Assembly (NCBI GenBank): GCA_948144175.1
Contig: CANXME010002517.1
Location: 2,108,001-2,172,000, forward strand
Length of the DNA: 64,000 bases
Source of the DNA: Closterium sp. NIES-65
Lineage: Eukaryota > Streptophyta > Zygnematophyceae > Desmidiales > Closteriaceae
Direction of reading: 5' to 3'
In this document: in pieces, positions 18,701-28,350 of the stretch
How positions within the stretch are numbered: the stretch's first letter is position 1
Layout: the number at the start of each line of letters is the position of its first letter
The notes under the pieces: generated by a model
The model's input: only the letters and a program-made list of their open reading frames with translations
Databases searched by the model: none
Told to the model about the DNA's origin: nothing
Position numbers and translations under genes: made by a program

Positions 18701-19666
18701 TCGGTACATATCGGAGTTGGAGTAGAAGCTAGCGGTGAAGTTGGTGCTGCGATGAACTTCTCGTGGTGCTGGGTGCAGTTGTTGCGCTGGTTTTGGTGGT
18801 GTGTCGTCGATGAGGAGTGGTGTCGTTGAAGGACCAGCAACTGGTGTTGACATTCCTACTGCTGCCGCTGATGGTTCTGCTGCTGCCGATGATGTCTCTG
18901 CTGCTGCCGATGTTGTCTCTGCTGCTGCCGATGTTGTCTCTGCTGCTGCGGATGTTGTTTCTGCTGCTGTCGATGTTGTCTCTGCTGCTGCCGATGTTGT
19001 CTGGATTGTTGCTAACGCCCTTGTTCTTTCTGCTTCAGGGATGGTGTGTGAGTACCAGAAGCCTTCTGAACTGAAGTCTGGATCAAGGTCCGGAGGGTGT
19101 GTCCAGTCGGTGAAGTTGACGATGGCGTCGCTGTCGGCAGTGCCAAGGTCAGGGACGAAATCAAGAACGAAGACGTTGTTCTTGAGGATAGCCCTGCCGA
19201 TGTAGAGTCCTCCTCTCCCGTGATACAGCTTGAATTCTTGAGTGGTACTGTCTGCTTCGAGATGAATCCCCTTCGCCATCAGCTGGCTGACGCTCAGTAA
19301 GTTGTAGCCGAGTCCCTCCGCGATTAGAACCTTTGACATCTGTAGTACGACGTTTGTTTCCCTTGACTGAAGTTGAACTACGCCTTGTCGTCGTGTTCGC
19401 AGGTTTTGGTTGTTGGCGACTGTAATGACGACTTCACGTTGAAGCTGGTGTTCTCGTTGAACGAAGCGTCTTGAGGAACACATGTGCTGTCCGCAGCAAC
19501 TGTCCAAGAACCAAGTGTCCCTTCCGGATGGTTCGCTTTGAGCGATGGCGGCGTATGTCGGGTTCGGCTGAAGTGACTCGCGGCGGGGTGTGGTTTCGTC
19601 GAGTTGTTCTTCCGGTGAGTAGTGTGGTGGTGACTCGGTGATGCAGGAGTCTGTTATCTTTGTCAT
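15764..19666 (-). CDS. A1 Pol: protease, integrase, reverse transcriptase, RNase H (1300 codons open)
   Basis: Protease motif WFLDSCCGQHM (about residue 54) has Cys where copia proteases have Gly (DSG). A run of ETTSAAA repeats follows. The integrase has its HHCC zinc region from WHARLGHP (about residue 333), then the Asp, SDGGGEY and VAERMNRTL core. The reverse transcriptase has YVDD near residue 968. RNase H starts at GYVDADHACDSDNRR (about residue 1132). No stop interrupts the frame. The first Met is only where the frame opens; the protein would normally continue from Gag. Confidence 0.9.
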   Translation of the reverse strand: MTKITDSCITESPPHYSPEEQLDETTPRRESLQPNPTYAAIAQSEPSGRDTWFLDSCCGQHMCSSRRFVQREHQLQREVVITVANNQNLRTRRQGVVQLQSRETNVVLQMSKVLIAEGLGYNLLSVSQLMAKGIHLEADSTTQEFKLYHGRGGLYIGRAILKNNVFVLDFVPDLGTADSDAIVNFTDWTHPPDLDPDFSSEGFWYSHTIPEAERTRALATIQTTSAAAETTSTAAETTSAAAETTSAAAETTSAAAETSSAAAEPSAAAVGMSTPVAGPSTTPLLIDDTPPKPAQQLHPAPREVHRSTNFTASFYSNSDMYRRSRGHRANESTWHARLGHPSNTVLNNTIRARVLDKASLLLTDGRELQRARGTCFTCPEGDLPHRPFASHHNPSAPAYAPLEKVYSDILFNREPGQVTYNYTITFIDTATRYVWHLNLPSRDMAFAAFVALLPVAERESGVQLKSFQSDGGGEYTSQRFKQYLAERGIKQLISLPYVHQQQRVAERMNRTLQITMRKRLRGMWLPNHQWPAAMDHAVMLHNLLSSSSLPNNASPHLLWTGKQGNTKMLRVFGCMVQYRPPAARAGRFSQRAQWGLHLGIEKNYNAWKIFDVHSKGTVAARDVIFYEQLTLQTYLANLQEDKDPTGGLRGDRAFASAADEADWDEQNVDNASEEAGPLPFCSVDVPMDEDNPRESANAETFYHFADNGYVTPATVNTNEVERVGPNFIPDPDSGDEAAYPEDVNLPRYSQSGLQILGLVTAVHGSVAPKEPATVQHALGGEHKEKWREAMDKELKALEERNTWKVVPIGVARNKTVLTGKWVFRVKTKADGTIDKFKARWVVRGFDQEHGRDYTETFAPVSRHTSLRILLAIAAMKKKKLRQINVANAFLYAPVDAEIFVELPHGSSTDSKYASQLLKSLYGIKQAPRLWQQYLHARLIRIGFKQLPHDQSMYRLSKGTDYVLLIVYVDDLHYIGSTEGITTWFEGELQQDLTLTVSPTVTQYLGLNIREEEDAIYLSATKYADTIAKHFALTPRAISPPYRYTTVNNKEGSALLKPAGIRDYQRKLGCLLFAAVTCRPYLSYSASQLATYLKRPEAEHLAELDRALHYLVSTPTVGLTYHKNATTTPKLIGYVDADHACDSDNRRSRTGYIYRLEPIGPISWQSSKQELIALSSAEAEYIALCSATKEGLYLRELLEEAKLAELHNFSLFCDNQSAIRIAKKNGFANKTKHIALRYFFVKDEIEKGRLELSYCPTSEMAADYLTKKLGKQKFEYWMLLTGQSHVSDTPEAKGSVGNNSS

Positions 19667-20963
19667 GCAGCTGACGATGTTTCTTGCTTCTTGTGCAGGT
19701 TGTCCTGTTGAAGTCTTTGAAGCTTGAATCTGAGTCGTAAGATTTGTCTGCGTTGAGGCGACTTGGCTGCTTGAAGGCCGAAGTTGCCGCTGCGGGGTTG
19801 TTGATTGTTGACGATTCGGGCAGTGTGTGCGCGGGTGTCCTCAAGTTTTGCAGATGTGGCAGAACGGAGGTACTGGCTTCAGTTGTTGCTGCCGGTTGTT
19901 GTTGTTGTTGTTGTAGCGTCGCTGGGTGTGGAACGCGAACTCTGGTGCTGAAGTCTTCTTTTTGCAGGTCCATGTCTTGTTGCTCGGCATGGATTTCGGC
20001 GCAGAGCGCTTCTTCGGAGATTCTTCCGTGAGCTCGGAGGATGGCTTTTGTGGCGCGCCATTGAGAACCGAGGCCGCCGATGATGACTGTCACGAAGGCG
20101 TCTTCAGAAATCGACCCTCCGCATCGAAGAAGCTTGTCGCGCAATTCGCGACATCGACTGATATACGCCATTCCTTTCTCCCCTGGTTTCATTTCAACCG
20201 TTGTCAGTTGTGCCATTAACCGACTTTGACTTACACTGTCTGTTGCTTGATACAGGCTCTTCAGGTGGTTGTACGCGAGCTCCGCGGAGTTACCGTAACC
20301 TCTGTAAGTCCTTATGTTCTGCTGTTGAGTCGGGATGATATTTCTCAGTAGGATCGTGTACGCCATCATTGACTGATAGGTGTACTGCTGCTTCTCGTAC
20401 TGTGTGTCGTTTGTTGGGTATGGCAGGGACCCGTCGAAGAACCCGAGTATCTGCGCGCCTTCCATCATCAGCTCAAACTCGAACGACCAGGTGAAGAAAT
20501 CCTTTTCATCGAAAGGTCATGACGTCTGCATCTTCAGAACATGTGCGAACTGCGACTGAACTTGTAGTGCGTCCAGTTGTTTTTCTTGTCCAGGTGAGGG
20601 CTGTGGGTGTAGCATGAAGCTGATGGATCCGCGCTCGTACGGAGCAAAGGTAGGCTGTTGTTGCTGATTTCCTCGTGCATACGATGAGCCGTCGAGACTC
20701 ATGGGTGTTGCTCCGTTGTTTTTGCTGTTGTGTGATTGCGCAGGTGCCGATTGCTGATGTTGCTCGTAGAAGGACATGAAGGAGAAGAACTTCTCCATCA
20801 TGCTCTGGTCGAAGTCCGCAGGATGATTTGCGGGAGTCTCTGTAGATGTTGCTCTGGGTCTTGTTGCCGTGCCCTCCTCTGTCTGTAGGCCAGAGGCAAG
20901 AGGTGGAGTAGGAGTAGTGCCCCGGGATCCGTTGGAGTTGCTCCTTCCCTTTTGTGTAGTCAT
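19667..20963 (-). pseudogene. A1 gag, broken
   Basis: Gag begins at ATG 20963 (MTTQKGRSNSNGS). A TGA at 20517-20519 stands where the A2 copy has Lys. The frame shifts near 19960, and another TGA (about 19838) falls inside the zinc knuckle after CHICKT. The rest of the CX2CX4HX4C knuckle and the FFTWSFEFELMMEG region are recognisable. Confidence 0.85.
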
Positions 20964-21018
20964 GCTGATTGACACTATTGGTATATAAGTCGAATTCCCC
21001 CTGATAGCTCTCATACCA

Positions 21019-21464
21019 TGTTGGGCTGAAAATGCCCTTAGGATCTTTGCAGAGGTGAATTCTGGGTAGAGTTGATGTAGTAGCGGAAGGGTCTTAATAA
21101 AGAGTTTGTGAACCACCTTGCGCTAGTATGTGAGGGCAAAGTGAATTGATTAAAGCAAAGAGATACAAGATTATATATGAATACAGAGAATATGAAGAGA
21201 CACAGTTATAACTACTTTACTGTTGCTGTTGCGGTTCGATACAGTGACGACTCGGGCAACTGCTCTGTAAAGAGTCAGTTGTGTGTCCTTGCTGTCGCGC
21301 TGCATTTGTCAGGTCAAAGGTCGCTGACCTTTGACTTTCGCGTAACCTCTAGCGGTTACTTCAACCTCCGAGGGTTGACTTGCTGGTGCCTCGATATGCT
21401 CTGCTTCGCTTGTGCCTTAGTGTTTCGACACGACAGAGGCGCTTATGAACTATTGTTTCCAACA
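21019..21464 (-). repeat. A1 5' LTR
   Basis: 446 bp, followed in element direction by the initiator-Met-tRNA-type primer-binding site at about 21007-21018. It should contain the element's promoter. Confidence 0.95.
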
Positions 21465-21469
21465 ACGTC

Positions 21470-22740
21470 GCCCTTTCTCTCTCCCGTCGCCCTTGCTCTC
21501 TCCCGTCGCCCTTTCTCTGTCACGTCGCCCTTTCTCTTTCCCGTTGCCCTCCCTCCCGTCGCCCTTTATCTCTCCCGTCGCCTATCCTCTCTCCCTCGAA
21601 ACAGTCATCGCCCTTCCTCTCTCCCCTCCCGTCACCCACCTCGGCGCCTTGGCGCTCGCCCCGAAATGCCTGCCCGTCGCCCTTCGTTTCTCCCCTCCCA
21701 CCACCCATCTCGGCACCTTCGCGCTCGCCCCGAAATGCCTGCAAGTCACCCTTCCTTTCTCCCCTCCCATCTCCCCACACCCTACCATTCCACAATTTTC
21801 GCTCAATCAGCTCTCTACGTGCGTTGTCGTTTCCTTCCCGTTCTTCGTTTTTTTATTCCTAACATAAAACTTCTCTGTTTTTTATGCATTTCTGCTTTTC
21901 CTACGCTGTTTGTGCCGCTCCAGCAGGTCCATGTCTGAGGCGTTTGTTGTGCGTGAATTGCACATGCAAAACCTGTTGAAATTGGCCCCCTCGTGTAATC
22001 GGGAATCGCACGTCGCATTTGCACATGCTTGCGGCATTTTTTGTGAAAATCAATGTGAAGACTTGAACGCGTCTGAAAAACAAAACAGAACAACGCTTCA
22101 ACCGTCAAAAGCATTAAAAAGTTAGTTTGAGATTTCAAGTGGATCCACTAGAAGGGGGGGGGTCACTATTTTAGCTGCTGGCTTTAAAATGACATGTTTT
22201 TTTTACTGAGCTGATAACAAGCATCGAGATTGCTTCTGCCCTAACTCGTGTTTTTTTTCTGTGGGAATCAAATGATTACCGTGGTCGTGACTCGTGAGAC
22301 AGTGACAGGATGAAGCTTTCACTCACTGCCACGATATCATTGACGACTTCATTTATGCGTCGCGGACGGCACCCGAACACGACTAGATGCATTCAGGTCG
22401 CGAAGCATTGCGTTCAACACTGAGTACACGGAGAAGTAAATCTGGAGTAGGATAGTGCATCAAGGCTAAACGACTAATCTAGTCTCCTGTCCGCATCTTT
22501 ATGATTGTTTGCTGGTAAATGGCCAAATTTCTTGCCGCATGTACGCAAGGCCGAAATTGCACAGTGGGATTCACCATAAATAACTTCTTAAGTATCTTCG
22601 ATATGATTATTTAACAAAGAAAAGTTTCAACCAAAATTACATCCCACGGCAAGGATACCGAAAAATAGGGACTCACAAGTCCCTGCTGCGACACTTGCGC
22701 GTCGATACGCCATCCAAGCCCACGGGTCATAAATAAGAAT
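21470..22740. other. Repeat remainder and gene-free sequence between A1 and the LCIB-like gene
   Basis: 21470-21600 continues the cgtcgccc repeat split by A1. 21640-21780 holds two copies of a unit with ggcgctcgccccgaaatgcctgc. From about 21800 to 22740 the sequence is AT-richer with no recognisable gene. Confidence 0.55.
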
Positions 22741-24078
22741 TTACAGGGACAGTTCCTTCTTCACTCCGTCAACAACCACATAGGCGAGCGACGGGGTGAT
22801 GTACTCGACGGTGTTCTCCAGCTTGAATTCCGTGCCAACGGGCTGCAGAATGTCAGAGAATCACGATAAGGGAAATTGGAATGGAAATGGAAACACAAGT
22901 TGGAGATTGGAGGAAGCGAAACAACGTTCAGGCCTTTCTAATGAACTACTCGTACCGCAAATTCCCAACTTACGTTGTTGCCGGAGTGGATCTGCACGCC
23001 GGTGATCACGGCGTAATCCGCCTTCGTGCTATCAACGGCCACGCTGATCAGGTGCTCCAGCGTGCTGTTGATGACATCCACGGCCGACTTGGTAACCGCC
23101 ACGATGTTCGGCTCGGGGTTCACGGCGAGGAGCTTCTTCGTCAGGTTGTGCACCTCGAGATCGTCCTCCGACGCCTCCGGGAGGTCCTTGCTCGCGCCGA
23201 ACTGCGCGGTCAGCGCGAGAAGCGCGCCGCACGCGCCGGAAGCCGCGGAGCGGCCTTCGCGGCGCATCTTACCGATAGCGCCGGTCTCGTCGACACCGAT
23301 GTGGGTCAGACCGAAAAAGACATCTGGATAGGGTTAATAGAGAGAAGAGGAAGAGGAATAGGACAGGAAGAGGTGAGTTAAACGATGAATAAGCGAGAAG
23401 CTAGAAACGAAGAATGGGAGAGAGGTTCAGCGGGAGGGAGAAGCGGACTCGCTGGCAGAGGGCGGCTCTAATATTAAATTTCGGAGCTAACAACCCGTTC
23501 CAACCCGTCCCAGAATGATACGAAGTGTATACTGTCACATCTCTCGCATCACTCGTCACCACTTCAACAAATTTGTCATGCTGAAGCATCCGGTTAGCAA
23601 ATACTGAAAAATTCACTTACATCGCTCCTTGCCACTCTCGTCCTGCGGGCTGTGAGACGCGCCGGCCTTTATCGCAAGCGCGCCACCGGGCGGCACTCCC
23701 GCGAGGCCGTTGAGCGCGAAGGTGAGGCCGAAGTGCTTGTCAATGGTAGCGTCGAGCAGACGCGACGCCTCGTCACGGCACGTGCTCACGAGCGCGATGC
23801 TGTTGTCCTTGGTGAACCCGTGCTCCTTGAGCTTTTCGGCGACGGTTGCGATGTAACCAGTCTCCTCCACGGAGCCCGGGAAGTTCGTCTGGATAGACTC
23901 AACGGCGGCGGGAGTAGCCTGCGAAAGGAGGGAAATTTTCGCGCAAACGATTATTATTATCGCTGTACTACGAAGCAGCTAATGCTGACAAAGGATAATG
24001 CATATTGCGAAAGGGCAGCTCTTTCCGGGATTTCCACGTCAGCAAGCTCACCTCCTTGGCGAAGACGGTGGAAGCCAT
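22741..24078 (-). CDS. LCIB/LCIC-family protein (theta-type carbonic-anhydrase-like), complete
   Basis: Four GT-AG exons join in phase to 258 codons: 24078-24052, 23918-23621, 23323-22974 and 22842-22741 (TAA). The core matches my memory of Chlamydomonas LCIB: TCRDEASR, FALNGLAGVPPGG, ASHSP, LTHIGVDETGAIGK and GRSAASGACGAL. Cys56, His98 and Cys140 fall where the beta-CA-like zinc ligands are expected, with Asp58 and Arg57 or Arg133 as possible partners. LCIB proteins act in CO2 capture around the pyrenoid or as theta carbonic anhydrases; whether this one is catalytic is unknown. There is no long N-terminal extension, so a cytosolic place is as likely as plastid. The first coding exon is only 27 nt. 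No exon echoes or minisatellites occur here, unlike the other three genes. Confidence 0.85.
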
Positions 24079-24930
24079 GGATGAGTAAAACTGAAAAAAG
24101 TAACGAATATTCTGATGCTCAGATTCAGCTAAATCTATGTAGCCTAAGCGGATTTGGAGAGTTTGAATCAGAGCAATGAAGCTAAAATCGACAAGTTGAA
24201 GAAATGAAAAAAAAGCTATCCATGCTGGCATTTGTACGTGGGACTGCGCTGCGACGAAAGTGAACAAGTCCCAGATTCCAGTCACTAGATCTCTCCAGTT
24301 CACTTCGTCCAATAGTCAAGTTTGAAGTCGAGGTTCAGGGCCGATGTGGGCCTGCCACTTGGCGAACCGCGTATTTAGTGTCAAACTCCACGTCATGAGA
24401 GTCAGCAGGTGCCGATAGGGCAGCTCGGTAATTGCCACGAGTAGTTGATGCGGTGATTTGTGATGAGGTCCTCTGGGGGGCTGGGAAGTTACCATAATCT
24501 GCTTATCACCCTCAGCCAGCATTTTGGTTCTTCATCATCAAGTCAAGCTCCTGTCATTGAAGAGGAGAGTGTCTCAATCCACAGCACCACCAAACCCGAA
24601 AGCTGTGGTAAATAGCAGTTGAAGGAATTTGAACACCACATGGGTGGTTTGCTGGCTAGGTGCAAGGAGTGCGATATTGGGAAACTCGACTTCACTCGGC
24701 GCCACACAATACAGAATCACTAAGTCACTCAAGGCTACTAGCACTATCTGTCATTCCATGGCTATACGTACTGAAAAACGCAAGAATGGCACAACAATGC
24801 CCAATATTATCTTCATTTAGCCTTACGATCTAGATAGGAAATTTTGCATGTTAGTATTCTGGTAGCAATGTTTTAAAAGCCACCCTTGGTTTTTTTCATT
24901 CATGTATCAGTATGCGAAGGCGCACATATC
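24079..24930. other. Upstream region of the LCIB-like gene, no gene seen
   Basis: About 850 bp of unique-looking sequence up to element A2. It should include the promoter of the minus-strand LCIB-like gene. Short ORFs here have no recognisable features. Confidence 0.5.
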
Positions 24931-24935
24931 CCTAT

Positions 24936-25369
24936 TGTTGGGAACAATAAGTCTTAAAGCGCCTCTGTCGTGTCGAAACTCAGGACACAAGCGAAGCAGT
25001 CCAAATCGAAGCATCGCGAGTCAACCCTCACAGGTTAGGGTAACCGCCTGGAGGTTACACGAAGGTCAAAAGTCAGCGACCTTTGACTTGACAAAATACA
25101 GCGCGACAACAAGGACACACAACTGACTCGACATTGAGCAATTGCCCGAGTCGCACTGTATCGAATCGCAACAGCAAAACAGTTCAATTATATCTATTCG
25201 TATTTCTTGTACTCTTATATAAAGCCTTGTATTTGCTTGTTTTAATCAACTTACTTTGCCCTCACATACTAGCGCAAGGTGGTTCAAGGACTTTATTCAA
25301 ACGCTTCCGCTATTACAATCCTACTCAGACTTTAACTCTACAAAGATCCTAGGGCATCTCAGCCCAACA
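24936..25369 (+). repeat. A2 5' LTR
   Basis: 434 bp, TGTTGGGAACAA...AGCCCAACA. It pairs with 50532-50965. Confidence 0.95.
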
Positions 25370-25431
25370 TGGTATGAGAGCAGATAGAGTTCAAAGTTAC
25401 TTTTTCTCTTAATACTTAATACAAGGAAGAC

Positions 25432-26622
25432 ATGTCTACTAGGAAGGAGAGGAGCTCCTCCAACGGTTCTCCGCGCACTACCCCTACTCCACCTCCTGTC
25501 TCTGGTCTACAGACGGAAGAAGGGACTACCACGAGACCAGCAGCTGGGTCTACGGAAACGCCCGCAGGCTTCGATCAAAGCATGTTTGAGAAATTCTTAT
25601 CCTTCATGTCCTTCTACGAGCAGCACCAGCAAGGAGTACCTGCGCAGTCAAACAACAGCAACAACAACAACGTAACTCCTATGAGTCTCGACGGCTCATC
25701 CTACGCACGCGGAATTCAACAACAACAACAACAGCAGCCTACCTTTGCGCCGTACGAGCCCCAGCGTGGCTCCGTCAGCTTCATGCCGCAACCGCAATCT
25801 GCACCGGGACAAGAAAGGGCATTGGACGCATTACAAGTTCAATCGCAATTCGCGCATGTTCTCAAGCTGCAAACGACAAAGCCTTTCGACGGAAAAGACT
25901 TCTTCACCTGGTCATTCGAGTTCGAACTGATGATGGAAGGAGCACAGATTCTCGGCTTCTTCGACGGGTCCCTGCCATATCCAACAAACGGGACACAATA
26001 TGAGAAGCAGCAGTACACCTATCAATCAATGATGGCGTACACGATACTGCTAAGAAACATCACCCCGACCCAGCAGCAGAACATGAGGACTTACCGAGGC
26101 TACGGCAACTCCGCGGAGCTCGCGTACAACCACCTGAAGAACCTGTATCAAGCAACAGACAGCGTAAATCAAAGCAGGTTAATGGCGTAGTTGACAACAA
26201 TTGAAATGAAACCAGGCGAGAAAGGCATGGCTTATATCAGCCGCTGCCGCGAACTGGGCGACAAGCTTCTTCGATGCGGAGGGTCGATTTCAGAAGACGC
26301 CTTTGTCACGGTGGTCATCGGCGGTCTCGGCCCCCACTGGCGGTCCACTCGCGCCATATTACGAGCACACGGGAGGATTTCCGAAGCGGCACTCTGCGCC
26401 GAAATACATGCCGAGCAGCAGGACATGGACCTGCAAGAAGAACGACATAAGAAGAAAAAGTCAGTACCAGAGTTTGCGTTTCACACTCAGCGACGCTACA
26501 ACAACAACAACAATCGGCAGCAACAACAATTGAAGCCAGTACCTCCGTTTTGCCACATCTGCAAGACTTCAGGGCATCCTCGTACGCACTGCCCGCATCG
26601 TCAGCAATCGACAACATCATAG
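25432..26622 (+). pseudogene. A2 gag with one premature stop
   Basis: ATG 25432 opens a Gag related to A1's (MSTRKERSSSNGSPRTT...). TAG at 26188-26190 replaces the Gln of LMAQLTT in A1. After it the same frame continues to the CHICKTSGHPRTHC zinc knuckle and ends at 26622. Confidence 0.88.
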
Positions 26623-26741
26623 CGACAACTTCGGCCTTCAAGCTCCCAAGTCACTTCAATGCAAGTAAATCCCACGACAAAGATTCAAGCCTCAACGACT
26701 CCAACAGGACAACCTGCACAAGGAGCAAGAACATTGTCAAC

Positions 26742-27873
26742 TGTATGGCAAAGATAACAGATTCCTGTATCATCGAGTCACCACCTCACTACTCACCGGA
26801 AGAAGAGCTCGACAACAGGACGCCTCGCCGCGAGTCACTGCAACCGAATCCGATGTACGCCGCCATCGCTCAAAGCGAACCGTCCGGGCAAGACACCTGG
26901 TTCTTGGACAAATGCTGCGGACAACATATGTGCTCCTCGGTACGCTTCGTTCAACGCGAACATCGACTCCAGCGAGAAGTAGTCATCACGGTCGCCAACA
27001 ACCAGAACCTGCGCACACGACGACAAGGAGTAGTTCAGCTTCAATCAAGAGAGACAAACGTCATACTGCACATGTCAAAGGTACTCATCGCAGAAGGACT
27101 CGGTTATAACTTACTGAGTGTCAGCCAGCTGATGGCGAAAGGCATCCACTTGGAAGCCGACAGCACCACTCAGGAGTTTAAACTGTACCACGGGAAGGGC
27201 GGCCTCTACATCGGAAGAGCAGTTTTGAAGAACAACGTCTTCGTCCTCGATTTCGTCCCCGACCTTGGCACTGCAGATAGCGACGCCATCGTCAACTTCG
27301 CCGATTGGACACATCCCCCGGATCTCAATCCCGACTTCAGCCCGGGAGGTTTCTGGTACTCGCACACCATCCCTGAAGCAAAACGAACACGAGCGTTAGC
27401 AACAATTCAACAAACGGCAGTAGCAGAGACAACATCGACAGCAGCAGAGACAACATCGGCAGCAGCAGAGACAACATCGGCGGCAGCAGAGACAACATCG
27501 ACAGCAGCAGAAACATCATCGGCAGCAGCAGGACCAACGACACCAGTCATCGTCCACGAAGCACCACCAACACCCGCACAGCAACTGAACCCGTGACGTG
27601 ATCTTCTACGAACGACTCACACTTCAGACGTACCTCGCCAACTTGCACGAGAATCAAGATCCCACAGGTGGTTTTTTCGTGGTGACCGAGCCTTCGCCTC
27701 AGCAGCGGACGAAGCAGACTGGGATGAACAGAACGTTGACAACGCATCGGAAGAAACCGGACCTCTCCCGTACTGCTCCGTCGACGTGCCCATGGACGAA
27801 GACAATCCTCGCGACAGCGTCAACGCCGAAGTCTTCTATCACTTCGCCGACAACGGTTACGTAACACCTGCGA
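26742..27873 (+). pseudogene. A2 pol, left part: protease and linker, integrase deleted
   Basis: The protease site reads LDKCCGQHM, so even the Ser of the family's DSC is lost. After the ETTSAAA repeats, the sequence jumps near 27590 from AQQLNP directly to the equivalent of VIFYEQLTLQTYL in A1. About 0.96 kb with all integrase motifs is missing, and the frame is broken at the joint. The left part ends at the B1 target site. Confidence 0.88.
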
Positions 27874-27878
27874 CAGTC

Positions 27879-28008
27879 TGTGAAAGAATGAGGATGGATG
27901 ACTAAGGAATGGAAGTGATACAAATAGGAAACCCTAATTGGGTTGTACCCCCTATGGGATACCCCACTATAGCCTACACAAAGGGATAAGCTATATAGTA
28001 TTCTGACA
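27879..28008 (-). repeat. B1 3' LTR (130 bp)
   Basis: TGTGAAAGAATG...TTCTGACA on the plus strand. It pairs with 48655-48784. Confidence 0.94.
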
Positions 28009-28169
28009 CACCCCCATAGGCAAAGTGGGGGAGAACAAGGGGTCACAAGACCAGTTAAGCAAAGCAAAGCAAGCTCAGGGTGGATCACAAAGTCACCACA
28101 CAGTCCGAGCACAAGGTCAGGGCCACAAGGCCAGTTCACAAGCAAGAGGACACACATATATATAAAGCT

Positions 28170-28299
28170 TGTCAGAATATTATCTTATTGTTCTAGCCTG
28201 TAGTGGGGTGCTCTATAGCGAGTACAACCCTTCTAGGGTTTGCTATTTGTATCCTCATTCTTGCTAGTTCAATCCTCTTTCTTTCTTCTAATTTTGTCA
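28170..28299. mobile_element. Solo LTR (130 bp) of a B-like family in the B1 3' leader-out region
   Basis: This segment is absent from the same place in B2. It begins TGTCAG, ends TTGTCA and is flanked by AAGCT at 28165-28169 and 28300-28304. Its sequence aligns loosely with the B LTR read on the other strand (shared TAGTGGGGT, GTACAACCC and AGGGTTTGC-type blocks). A third, diverged B-like family left one LTR here after recombination. Confidence 0.8.
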
Positions 28300-28350
28300 A
28301 AGCTAGACAAGCAAGAGCGGGAATATATATATGTGAGAGTACAAGCAAGG

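Larger units (their letters stand above)
15340..21464 (-). mobile_element. Ty1/copia retrotransposon A1, full length with target duplication
   Basis: Two 446-bp LTRs (15340-15785 and 21019-21464) begin TGTTGG and end CCAACA in element orientation, and differ at about eight sites (1.8%). The target duplication ACGTC is at 15335-15339 and 21465-21469. A primer-binding site (TGGTATGAGAGC on the minus strand) adjoins the right LTR, and a purine tract (GAAGGGGAG) adjoins the left LTR at 15786-15795. Pol is intact, but gag has a nonsense codon and frame breaks, so the copy needs help to move. Confidence 0.96.
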
